Of a DNA stretch of 9,828 nucleotides, positions 1 to 6,549 are shown piece by piece (the stretch's first letter is position 1; each line of letters begins with the position of its first letter). Source of the stretch: Actinomycetes bacterium (GTDB taxonomy: Bacteria > Actinomycetota > Acidimicrobiia > Acidimicrobiales > Acidimicrobiaceae); the NCBI GenBank assembly GCA_021833085.1, contig JAKBGL010000034.1, positions 1 through 9,828 on the forward strand, given 5' to 3'. The notes beneath the pieces are model-generated. The model was not told the DNA's origin, ran no database searches, and worked only from the letters and a program-made list of their open reading frames with translations. The position numbers and the translations under genes are program-made.

Positions 1-235
1 TTACGTTCTTATCCAGACTGACCTCGGACGGGTTACAGACATACTGAGAAAAGTAAAAGAGATAGCCGCCGTAGAGAGAGCCGATTCAGTTACGGGTCCT
101 TATGACATAATCGCACTTCTTGATGCTCCTTCAGTCGAAGAGATCGGTCGAGAGGTTGTAGAGTCCATTCAGGTTATAGACGGTGTAACAAGAACTCTCA
201 CATGCCCGATCGGTAATTTAGATCAACTCCACTAA
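1..235 (+). CDS. Lrp/AsnC ligand-binding (RAM) domain protein, 3' part
   Basis: The reading frame is open from base 2 to a TAA at 233-235 and gives 77 residues; the 5' end lies outside the window. The visible protein starts YVLIQTDLGRVTDILRKV and contains TGPYDIIALL and ends TRTLTCPIGNLDQLH. This is the pattern of the Lrp/AsnC C-terminal RAM (ACT-like) domain, where a beta-alpha-beta-beta-alpha-beta fold binds an amino acid or other small effector and forms oligomers. Because nearly a whole RAM domain fits in the visible part, and actinobacteria often encode this domain alone in proteins of about 75-95 residues, this is probably a stand-alone RAM protein without a helix-turn-helix. A full-length Lrp regulator with its DNA-binding part left of the window cannot be excluded. 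The ligand and partner are unknown. The family call is firm; the stand-alone form is inferred. Confidence 0.8.
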   Translation, partial: YVLIQTDLGRVTDILRKVKEIAAVERADSVTGPYDIIALLDAPSVEEIGREVVESIQVIDGVTRTLTCPIGNLDQLH

Positions 236-278
236 TGGCTCTAATACGGAGGCTTAGAGGATCAGTGGCTCATGAGAC

Positions 279-307
279 TTGACCGGATCGTATCCACGAT
301 GCAATAT
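279..307 (+). promoter_or_regulatory. Candidate promoter for a leaderless transcript of the propeller gene
   Basis: TTGACC (279-284) and CAATAT (302-307) are separated by 17 bp, and the ATG at 313 lies 5 bp after the second hexamer. The -35 matches the sigma70-type consensus at 5 of 6 positions, the -10 at only 3 of 6. A start at or next to the ATG would explain why no Shine-Dalgarno sequence precedes it; leaderless mRNAs are common in actinobacteria. The weak -10 keeps this tentative. Confidence 0.3.
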
Positions 308-312
308 TAGTT

Positions 313-2187
313 ATGCGACATATGCCACAAAGACTACTTGCCGTGGCGTCTGCTGTACTCCTTATTGGTCTTTCAGCACTGTTCAACTCGTGTGGAACGG
401 TCGTGACTGGCTCATCCTTGAAGTCATCAACTCCTCACACCGCTCTGGCCGAAAGACTGGATATAACCCAAACCATCACTTCCGAAGTGTCGAGTTCTCC
501 GAACTACTTAAGTGACTCAGCCTTCTCCATTCCACGTTCAAATCCATCCAGCGGCGCTTACTTAGCCACATATGATCCTATGAACAAGTTTTCCGTGATC
601 TCACATATATCCTCGCTTATACCGACCGCACCTCAACGAGTCGAACAAGTAGCCAAGGTTCAAGGATACGTAACTTGCCTGGACTTTGTATCCAAGAACG
701 TGGGGTTAGCTCTCTCTCAGGTCGGTCCAGTCACGAAATCAACTACGACTTTAGATCTAACTACGGACCGTGGAACTCACTGGCGAAAAATTCACCATAG
801 CGGGCAACTGCTAGGGGCTTTTATCTTTGGTCCAACGAACCTCATCGTCGTAATAGATGCCAATAACCAAACGATAGTTGAGACCACCAATAATGCCGGC
901 AAATCCTATACAGCCTCAAAGCAGCCAAAGTTAGCAGAGGCGAGTTCAGTTACGTTTACGTCTTCAGGAACATCGACTTACGCGCTCATCGGTTCAGCCT
1001 CCCACACAAATATCACCTACGAACTCCTCGCAAGTACTAATCAGGGCCGCAGTTGGAACCCCGTTTCTGCACCTTACTTAGCAAGCCTCAGTCGCCAGTC
1101 GATTCACATCGGAAAGATCGTTCTCGCCTCCCATAACCTGCTAGGCATCGGGCAAGCAGGTGCGGAGACCCTCTTTTTGAGGTTGCTCCGGAACGGAACT
1201 TCACCTCTTTGGTTTAGCTCTCCACTGGGAAGTGCATCTCTGGAGGTAAGCGGAGTCCAAATTATCAACGCAAATGAAGTAGTGGCGTTGACACGTGGGT
1301 CTGGTCTTTGGGACTGGACTCCTTTACACGGCTGGCAGAGTCTCTTCCCCTCCTATCAGGGGCTTAGCATGGAACCGCTGCAGGGAAACTATTACATTCT
1401 CAATAACGCTCAATGTGTAAAGCCGTATGTAGAGAGAGTTAGTTCGAAAGGCAACATGTCAGTGTCAGCTCTCCCAACCAACACTGACTGTCCTATCGAC
1501 TCTCTCATACCAAGCTCAAAGATAGGTAATTCAATATTTTACGAAGCGACTCTTGGACAAGGAGAGACCTCGATCGATCGTATATATCGAGTCTCCAAAA
1601 TCAACACCAGTCACCCAGTGACCTCCAAGATTTATTTCAAGCACTCTCTCTTTAGCGCTAGCGTAAGTGGCGACGACATCTTAGCAACTGCAACCAGCAA
1701 CGGCCTCGGCTTTACTCCCTATAAGGTCCTGTACATATCTCATAACTTGGGGAAAAGTTGGAAATCCATCAACGTAACGTTCGCGCCGCTAGAGGTCGCT
1801 ATCAAGACCTCCTCCACGTGGTGGGCTATCGGTGCAGTTCCGCTGATGAAAAGTCCATTTCCCGGCAAGGTAGAGTACAGATACTATCTTTATCGTACAA
1901 CCAACGAAGGGGTCACCTGGCAAAGAACTGCGCTCACACCGCCGGCGACCTCAGCACCTAGCGACCTATCAATAAGGAGCGATCTCGTATCGTTCGAAAT
2001 AAACAACGCCGTCTACCTCTCAAGCAACAGTGGTAAGAGTTTTGTGAAGTTGGCTCTCAACTTGAAAGGCCAGTATCTTAGTTCCGTAACCTTCACCTCG
2101 CCATTTACTGGATATGCACTAACTAGCGCCGATACCATCTTAAAGACAAAAAACGCCGGCAGGCTTTGGCGTCCAGTGGTCCCCTAG
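313..2187 (+). CDS. Exported Asp-box (BNR) beta-propeller protein, putative lipoprotein
   Basis: The protein has 624 residues. The N-terminus is basic (MRHMPQR), followed by a hydrophobic stretch to about residue 24 and FNSC with Cys27, a poor but possible lipobox (Phe at -3). It is therefore probably secreted and perhaps lipid-anchored outside the membrane. Seven Asp-box-like motifs (S/T-x-D/N-x-G-x-x-W) are visible: TTDRGTHW 150, TTNNAGKSY 191, STNQGRSW 241, SHNLGKSW 476, TTNEGVTW 529, SSNSGKSF 570 and a weak TKNAGRLW 612. Spacing of 41-53 residues is that of beta-propeller blades as in sialidase/Vps10/YCF48-type proteins. No motifs are seen between 250 and 475, where blades may have lost them. 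No catalytic sialidase residues are recognised, so the role (binding or scaffold) is unknown. The ATG at 313 is the first possible start after an in-frame TGA at 280-282. It lacks a Shine-Dalgarno; a 12-codon frame (272-310) ends 2 nt before it. Confidence 0.85.
   Translation: MRHMPQRLLAVASAVLLIGLSALFNSCGTVVTGSSLKSSTPHTALAERLDITQTITSEVSSSPNYLSDSAFSIPRSNPSSGAYLATYDPMNKFSVISHISSLIPTAPQRVEQVAKVQGYVTCLDFVSKNVGLALSQVGPVTKSTTTLDLTTDRGTHWRKIHHSGQLLGAFIFGPTNLIVVIDANNQTIVETTNNAGKSYTASKQPKLAEASSVTFTSSGTSTYALIGSASHTNITYELLASTNQGRSWNPVSAPYLASLSRQSIHIGKIVLASHNLLGIGQAGAETLFLRLLRNGTSPLWFSSPLGSASLEVSGVQIINANEVVALTRGSGLWDWTPLHGWQSLFPSYQGLSMEPLQGNYYILNNAQCVKPYVERVSSKGNMSVSALPTNTDCPIDSLIPSSKIGNSIFYEATLGQGETSIDRIYRVSKINTSHPVTSKIYFKHSLFSASVSGDDILATATSNGLGFTPYKVLYISHNLGKSWKSINVTFAPLEVAIKTSSTWWAIGAVPLMKSPFPGKVEYRYYLYRTTNEGVTWQRTALTPPATSAPSDLSIRSDLVSFEINNAVYLSSNSGKSFVKLALNLKGQYLSSVTFTSPFTGYALTSADTILKTKNAGRLWRPVVP
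1564..1595. repeat. Imperfect inverted repeat inside the propeller gene
   Basis: GAGAC (1564-1568) and TCGAT (1570-1574) pair with ATCGA (1586-1590) and GTCTC (1591-1595), giving 10 bp with one bulged C (1569) around an 11-nt loop. It includes two overlapping GATC sites. It lies within coding sequence and may simply reflect codon choice; no function is evident. Confidence 0.4.
2147..2172 (-). terminator. Possible intrinsic terminator of the glutamic peptidase gene
   Basis: Read on the minus strand, ACGCC (2172-2168), a 10-nt loop and GGCGT (2157-2153) form a 5-bp GC-rich stem followed directly by a run of T (plus-strand A tract 2148-2153). It sits about 90 nt beyond the peptidase stop codon and inside the 3' end of the convergent propeller gene. 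The stem is short, so the call is moderate. The T tract at 2188-2194 after the propeller gene has no good hairpin before it. Confidence 0.35.
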
Positions 2188-2262
2188 TTTTTTTGTCTTG
2201 TGAAGCCTCGAACGCGCACATATCAAAGTGCATGCTCTCTGAATCTTTGCCCATCAGCTCCG

Positions 2263-3732
2263 TCACGGATACGTCACGGTGAACGAGTTGCTCGACGTAA
2301 GGACGCCGGGATAAGCCACTACTTGCAGATTTTGAACCATCTCAAGGGGCACAAATGCAGACGAGCCCTGAGAAGGGCTTTCGTTTGTCGAAAAACCGAC
2401 CTGCGAAAACGGTGACAGAGTAGTCAAATAGTTGTTGATCTGAGGCGCCTCTACAATCCACTCTGCGGAGTTGAGTTGACCAGTATAAGCGACAGTGACC
2501 GAGTACGTCTGTCCCGTTGTCACATCATCTAAAGAGATAGACCAGTTACCAGCGGATACCTGAGCGATCGAAGCGTTAATGACGTCATTTGGAGCTACCG
2601 TAAATGAACTGAGGAAAACCGAAGGATTCGGGTAAGTTTCCCACCAAGCATTTATGGTATAAGTGTTTGATCCAGGGATCGGAGATAACACAACACCTGT
2701 CTGGATAATTGAATTCGACGAATAGCCGTCTATTCCGATCCATTCCGAAGTTGAACACTGTGAGACTGTAGTTCCTGCTATGTAGCTCTGACACGCCGTT
2801 GGTTGAGACGCCAAGAGAGACGCTACATTAAACACTCCGGATACCTCAGTGTATGGACCACCTTGTGCAACGTAGCCCGACCAGTTGGAGCTTTCTAAGG
2901 CCGCCACGATTGGCAAGGTGATCGATGCCGACGTACCTAGAGTGTCCGTAACTGTCACAGTTGGAAAGTAGTTACCAGCTGACGTCATCGTGCCTGAAAG
3001 AACTCCAGAGCTGGAGAGTGTAAGACCACTCGGAAGTCCAGTTGCACTCCAACTATAAGGAGCCATACCTCCAGAAGCGTCCAGTTGCGCGTTATAAGCT
3101 AGAGAGACACTCACATCGGGCACCGACGAGGAAGTGATTGTGAGAGGTACTAACTGATAAGAGCTAGTAGAAGCGATGCCTACTATTGGTTTATTTAGTG
3201 GGTGACCGCCCATCGAGCCATAGAACCCGGCGTCACCAAAGGTGAATATACCTCCGTCTGATGCGACCTCCCAGTATCCTTTCCCATCCGGTGTAGAAGC
3301 GATGCCTACTATTGGTTTATTTAGTGGGTGACCGCCCATCGAGCCATAGAACCCGGCGTCACCAAAGGTGAATATACCTCCGTCTGATGCGACCTCCCAG
3401 TATCCTTTCCCATCCGGTGTAGAAGCGATGCCTACTATTGGTTTATTTAGTGGGTGACCGCCCATCGAGCCATAGAACCCGGCGTCACCAAAGGTGAATA
3501 TACCTCCGTCTGATGCGACCATCTCGTAGCCAGGAACCGTACTTGCCGACGCAAGCTTGGAACCATTTAGCCCACTAACCTTTGACTGTTGGGCGACGTT
3601 TAGGTGAATAAGGAACGTAGAGAGGACCAAAGCAGAAGAGATCAACACGCAGCGCACAACACCAAGGGTATCCCTCACACCCTCAACGCCCGAGACGGCT
3701 TGCTTGCGCTGTCCTCTCCTAATAACCTTCAA
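2263..3732 (-). CDS. Secreted G1-family glutamic peptidase (eqolisin) with surface repeats
   Basis: The protein has 489 residues. A basic N-terminus and a hydrophobic segment (about 25-47) form a signal or anchor sequence. Residues 72-188 hold three identical 42-residue repeats containing [20 protein letters not shown], common in Acidimicrobiia surface proteins. Residues about 196-275 ([20 protein letters not shown]) are a putative Ig domain (He_PIG type). Residues 281-489 are the peptidase G1 (formerly A4) domain: SSNWSGYV 281, WIGIDG 331, QTG with Gln344, and AEWIVE with Glu428. The Gln-Glu distance (84) matches the scytalidoglutamic peptidase dyad Gln53/Glu136 (83). Such enzymes cleave proteins at low pH, fitting an acidophile. 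Cys314 and Cys326 could form a disulfide. The start is TTG (3732), preceded by AAAGAGG with 10 nt spacing; a nearby ATG runs into TAG. A GTG at codon 19 is an alternative start. It converges with the propeller gene. Confidence 0.9.
   Translation of the reverse strand: MKVIRRGQRKQAVSGVEGVRDTLGVVRCVLISSALVLSTFLIHLNVAQQSKVSGLNGSKLASASTVPGYEMVASDGGIFTFGDAGFYGSMGGHPLNKPIVGIASTPDGKGYWEVASDGGIFTFGDAGFYGSMGGHPLNKPIVGIASTPDGKGYWEVASDGGIFTFGDAGFYGSMGGHPLNKPIVGIASTSSYQLVPLTITSSSVPDVSVSLAYNAQLDASGGMAPYSWSATGLPSGLTLSSSGVLSGTMTSAGNYFPTVTVTDTLGTSASITLPIVAALESSNWSGYVAQGGPYTEVSGVFNVASLLASQPTACQSYIAGTTVSQCSTSEWIGIDGYSSNSIIQTGVVLSPIPGSNTYTINAWWETYPNPSVFLSSFTVAPNDVINASIAQVSAGNWSISLDDVTTGQTYSVTVAYTGQLNSAEWIVEAPQINNYLTTLSPFSQVGFSTNESPSQGSSAFVPLEMVQNLQVVAYPGVLTSSNSFTVTYP
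3167..3520. repeat. Perfect 126-bp tandem direct repeat, 2.8 copies
   Basis: Units begin at 3167, 3293 and 3419; the third stops at 3520 after 102 bp. I found no base difference between the copies when reading them side by side. The unit length of 126 bp is 42 codons, so changes in copy number keep the reading frame of the glutamic peptidase gene. Perfect identity, including third codon positions, points to recent expansion or ongoing homogenisation. Confidence 0.95.
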
Positions 3733-3810
3733 CTATCTCATACCTCTTTTACACCCGCACCTTTACTGGGAAGAACCCGAGCGTTTGGTTACACCTACTC
3801 AACAGCTTCC

Positions 3811-3822
3811 AACCGATCGGTT
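3811..3822. promoter_or_regulatory. Perfect 12-bp palindrome, candidate operator
   Basis: AACCGATCGGTT is a perfect palindrome located about 80 bp upstream of the peptidase start, a usual place for a dimeric regulator to bind. Flanking bases do not extend the symmetry. No regulator with this site is recognised. Confidence 0.35.
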
Positions 3823-3887
3823 CAACCTATCTAGGCGATGGCCACCATTGATCGATCTATCCCTAGGACGCCTCTTGACCCCACTCC

Positions 3888-4023
3888 CAACTGCTTGGAG
3901 TTGACATACAACGGCCTCTAAATCATGGTCTACCCAACTCTTGCCATCTGACACAAAGATACGTCTAGAGTTGCACACACCTCATAATCGACAGCTTTTG
4001 CAGGCTACTTTATCAACAACTCT
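3888..4023. repeat. Cluster of five CAACT/AGTTG words upstream of the peptidase gene
   Basis: The words are CAACT 3888-3892, AGTTG 3899-3903, CAACTCT 3935-3941, AGAGTTG 3967-3973 and CAACTCT 4017-4023. The first two form an inverted pair with a 6-bp centre; the third and fourth form a 7-bp inverted pair with a 25-bp centre; the fifth repeats the third exactly. About 0.3 copies of a 5-base word on either strand would be expected in this length. They could be binding sites for a regulator of the peptidase gene, but no known site is recognised. Confidence 0.35.
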
Positions 4024-4058
4024 GTCTGCTATGTAAATTGGACCTATGGGTGAGTCGC

Positions 4059-5315
4059 CTAGTGTCCCTTTAGCTCACGAGCACCTCGACTGTCGAAGTA
4101 TGGCGCTAACTGAACTTCTCTTAGTCCATGTTTGGGTTGAAATACGATAGCCTTTTTCCGTTCAATACGCGCTAGCTGGAAAGGCTCCAACAAAGGCGAC
4201 TCTTTGAGTCGTGTCGATCTAGACAGACTGCTACGTCTTCGATCCCTGCTCTCTCCAAAGGTTGACTCTTTGGAGATCTTCACACCGGAAAGCAGTGATA
4301 GGGTTCTCAAGGTATCAATATCAGCGACGCCGGGCAATACTACCGTCGTTCCAAAAAGCGTAAACATACCCTTTGAAAGCTTTGGCCAACGAGCTTCGGC
4401 CTGAGTGAGATCCTGTAAGCACGCGAGGAGGTAGAGATTTTGACTTGCACCCTCAGATAGAATCGACGCGAGGTTTGGCAGAGGCGCTATGTTAGCCATC
4501 TCATCAAGGAACATCGCCACCTTATTCGTCGAACCAGAGCGACCTAGGCTAAACGCCTCCTCACGTATACGATCTACAAGAGCCACCACTAAGGGTGCTA
4601 CGACTTTTTGTACCGATGAGGGAGCAACGATAAATAAGGTATCTTTAGATCGCACAAAGCGATCAGGCTTGAAGGTAGAGTCCTCCCCAACATCTAAAGC
4701 GCCATCAAACCTATATAACGACAACGCTCCTGAAGTAGAAGAAAAAATAGCTGAGCGTTCCCTCTCCTCGGTCTGCTCGATACTTGCAAGTATTTGAAGG
4801 GCCCTGAAAGCACCTGATGCGCTTAGTATAGCCTTGGGTTCCTCAAGTGCCCTTACATCTATCCAGCCTACGACATCCGCTATTGGCGCCTCCGCTAAGT
4901 TAGCAGCCAGTAGCAGCGGGGCAAGTAGAGCCTTTGCTCTCTCCGACCAGTGTCGATCCGCTCCGCTTGATACACCTAAGGCAACGTCTACGCAGATATC
5001 TGCCGCCTTCACGGCACCGTCTAGTGAGGAAGCAGCCTCAATCGGAGACCAACTCGCACGTCTTACGCCTACTTTTAGGTCAGCTGTGTTAGACGGATCA
5101 AAAAGCCAAACGTTACCACGTTTAGATCTCTCTACAGTCGTAGCTTCAAGCACATCACCTTTCGTAGATGTAACAACTGCTGGTCCGTCAAAGTTCAATA
5201 AGTTTGGTATAACAAGCGACGACGTCTTACCTGACCTGGGCGGGCCAAGCACCAATAGATGAGACTCGGGTTCGGTAAATGAGGCTTTGGAGCCTTGATA
5301 GCCAAGAAAAAACAT
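4059..5315 (-). CDS. TraG/VirD4-type coupling ATPase (TraM-recognition domain), soluble
   Basis: The protein has 418 residues. Type IV coupling proteins are hexameric ATPases that bring DNA or protein substrates to a conjugative channel. Visible motifs are Walker A GPPRSGKT (24-31), the family block STKGDV...RGNVWLFDPS (50-75), HWSERAKALLAPLLLAANLA (122-141), Walker B VAMFLDE with Asp271/Glu272, then MANIAPLP (273-280) and LACLQDLTQAEARW (297-310) with Gln301. This layout matches actinobacterial TraM-recognition/TraG-like proteins. Unlike classical VirD4 (usually 550-700 residues), it lacks N-terminal membrane helices and begins just before Walker A. The ATG at 5315 has AGAGG 8 nt upstream. 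It is the last gene of the five-gene minus-strand row, 26 bp after the racemase. No relaxase, VirB4 or other secretion gene is in the window, so a role in conjugation is unproven; a chromosomal remnant or another DNA-handling job is possible. Confidence 0.82.
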   Translation of the reverse strand: MFFLGYQGSKASFTEPESHLLVLGPPRSGKTSSLVIPNLLNFDGPAVVTSTKGDVLEATTVERSKRGNVWLFDPSNTADLKVGVRRASWSPIEAASSLDGAVKAADICVDVALGVSSGADRHWSERAKALLAPLLLAANLAEAPIADVVGWIDVRALEEPKAILSASGAFRALQILASIEQTEERERSAIFSSTSGALSLYRFDGALDVGEDSTFKPDRFVRSKDTLFIVAPSSVQKVVAPLVVALVDRIREEAFSLGRSGSTNKVAMFLDEMANIAPLPNLASILSEGASQNLYLLACLQDLTQAEARWPKLSKGMFTLFGTTVVLPGVADIDTLRTLSLLSGVKISKESTFGESRDRRRSSLSRSTRLKESPLLEPFQLARIERKKAIVFQPKHGLREVQLAPYFDSRGARELKGH

Positions 5316-5341
5316 CAGACCATCCTCTTTGGGGCTAAAGA

Positions 5342-6499
5342 TCAGCTAACCACCTGGGAGTCAAGGAACTCCGATATCTCATCTTTAGAGTAGCCGAGTC
5401 TCTCCAAAATCTCGTTGGTTCCACCTCGCAATGCCTCAAACGCCTCCTCTTCTTTTGGTATTTCACAGTCGACGAACCTAGGAGCTGGAGCGGGTTGTAC
5501 TACTCCATGTAAAGAGATAAAGGAGTCTCTTTGTAGATTATGTGGGTGATGCGGTGCCTCTTCCAGGGTCAACACTGGAGTTACGCAAGCATCCTTATCA
5601 AAAAATATCTCAGCCCACTCGTCTCGATCTCTCTTTAGAAACGCGACTTCGAACGCACGCGCCATTGCACTCCAAGTCGAGGTGTCATACTGCGAAGCAC
5701 ATGCCGCATTATCAGTTAAAGATAGTGTCTCGACCAAAACACTGAAAAACTGCGGCTCCAAGGCGCCGACGCTTACGTATCGACCGTCTTTGCATCGATA
5801 TGTACCATAAAATGGCGCTCCCCCATCTAGAAGATTCACACCTCGCTCGTCCTCCCACTGGGAGCGAGCTCTAAAGGAGTGAACCATAGTGGCGAGAAGC
5901 GATGACCCTTCGACCATCGATGCATCAACGACTCGGCCTCTACCTCCTCGTTGTACAGCATGTAGCGCTCCAAGCACACCCGTCACGAGCATCATTGCGC
6001 CGCCACCAAAGTCGCCAACATAGTTAATCGGCACTACAGGTTTACCATTTTTCTCCCCAACCGTAGATAGCACCCCAGAGATAGAAATATAGTTGATATC
6101 GTGGCCTGCTCTTAGAGAGAACGGACCGCTTTGCCCCCAGCCCGTCATCCTCCCATACACTAGAGCTGGATTCACATCCAAAGCCCATTTGGGGCCATAT
6201 CCCAACCTCTCCATCACAAGGGGACGAAAGCCTTCAATCAGGATTTCCGACTCCTCGATTAATGCTGCCACCAACTCTTTTGCCTTAGGATGTTTTAGAT
6301 CGATCTCCAGCGTCTCTTTTCCTCTTAAAAAAGGATCCGACTTAGTCGACTCCCAGCTCGCTTTATAGTTCCCCGAACTGTGTAGACGATCGAGCCTCAC
6401 GACTTGGGCCCCCATATCCGCTAGCATCATTCCAGCGAAAGGACAGGGGCCAATGCCAACAAACTCGAGAACCTTTACCCCATCTAGAACCTTGTCCAT
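5342..6499 (-). CDS. Alpha-methylacyl-CoA racemase (CaiB/BaiF CoA-transferase fold)
   Basis: The enzyme would interconvert (2R)- and (2S)-2-methylacyl-CoA, a step in breaking down branched-chain or sterol side-chain acids; it acts in the cytoplasm as an intertwined dimer. The protein has 385 residues from the ATG at 6499. The start MDKVLDGVKVLEFVGIGPCP matches the family N-terminus. Catalytic residues align with Mycobacterium tuberculosis MCR (His126, Asp156, Glu241) at a constant offset of 7: His133 in AGHDINYIS, Asp163 in VGDFGGG, Glu248 in GALEPQF. GRMTGWGQSGP is also family-typical. The frame is open 34 codons further upstream (to 6601), but that extension would overlap the hydrolase gene by 52 bp and has no family counterpart. 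The chosen start has GGGGTG a few bases upstream. The neighbouring hydrolase (50 bp upstream) could act on related esters or thioesters. The exact substrate is unknown. Confidence 0.92.
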   Translation of the reverse strand: MDKVLDGVKVLEFVGIGPCPFAGMMLADMGAQVVRLDRLHSSGNYKASWESTKSDPFLRGKETLEIDLKHPKAKELVAALIEESEILIEGFRPLVMERLGYGPKWALDVNPALVYGRMTGWGQSGPFSLRAGHDINYISISGVLSTVGEKNGKPVVPINYVGDFGGGAMMLVTGVLGALHAVQRGGRGRVVDASMVEGSSLLATMVHSFRARSQWEDERGVNLLDGGAPFYGTYRCKDGRYVSVGALEPQFFSVLVETLSLTDNAACASQYDTSTWSAMARAFEVAFLKRDRDEWAEIFFDKDACVTPVLTLEEAPHHPHNLQRDSFISLHGVVQPAPAPRFVDCEIPKEEEAFEALRGGTNEILERLGYSKDEISEFLDSQVVS

Positions 6500-6515
6500 G
6501 CCACCCCATTGCTTG

Positions 6516-6536
6516 GCTAAAGTTACAACCTTTAGC
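6516..6536. repeat. Perfect 7-bp inverted repeat between hydrolase and racemase genes
   Basis: GCTAAAG (6516-6522), a 7-nt loop and CTTTAGC (6530-6536) form a perfect stem in the 50-bp gap, 16 nt before the racemase ATG on the minus strand. There is no T tract after it, so it is not a standard terminator. It may be an intercistronic mRNA structure affecting translation or decay, or an operator. Confidence 0.5.
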
Positions 6537-6549
6537 ACCTCAACAAGAA

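Larger units (their letters stand above)
3733..4058. other. Non-coding region upstream of the glutamic peptidase gene
   Basis: These 326 bp lie between the end of the coupling-ATPase gene and the TTG start of the peptidase gene, both on the minus strand. No supported gene is present. The peptidase ribosome binding site (AGAGG on the minus strand) is at about 3743-3747. The stretch also contains a perfect 12-bp palindrome and a cluster of CAACT/AGTTG words. I could not find a convincing -35/-10 pair for the peptidase gene. TTGACA at 3901-3906 (+) has no matching -10. Confidence 0.6.

Noticed and set aside
2188..2194. T7 tract directly after the propeller gene as a plus-strand terminator
   Set aside because: No stem of useful length ends next to the tract; the nearest stem (2153-2172) is 15 nt away and fits a minus-strand terminator better.
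2200..2415. 71-codon open frame on the plus strand at the convergent junction
   Set aside because: It mostly overlaps the 3' end of the glutamic peptidase gene in antisense, and the product is an Arg-rich sequence without motifs.
3901..3906. Consensus -35 TTGACA on the plus strand
   Set aside because: No -10-like hexamer lies 16-18 bp downstream, and no plus-strand gene follows.
4834..5262. 142-codon open frame on the plus strand
   Set aside because: It lies wholly antisense to the coupling-ATPase gene, whose motifs are unambiguous; the plus-strand product is Ser/Thr/Ala-rich without any family resemblance.
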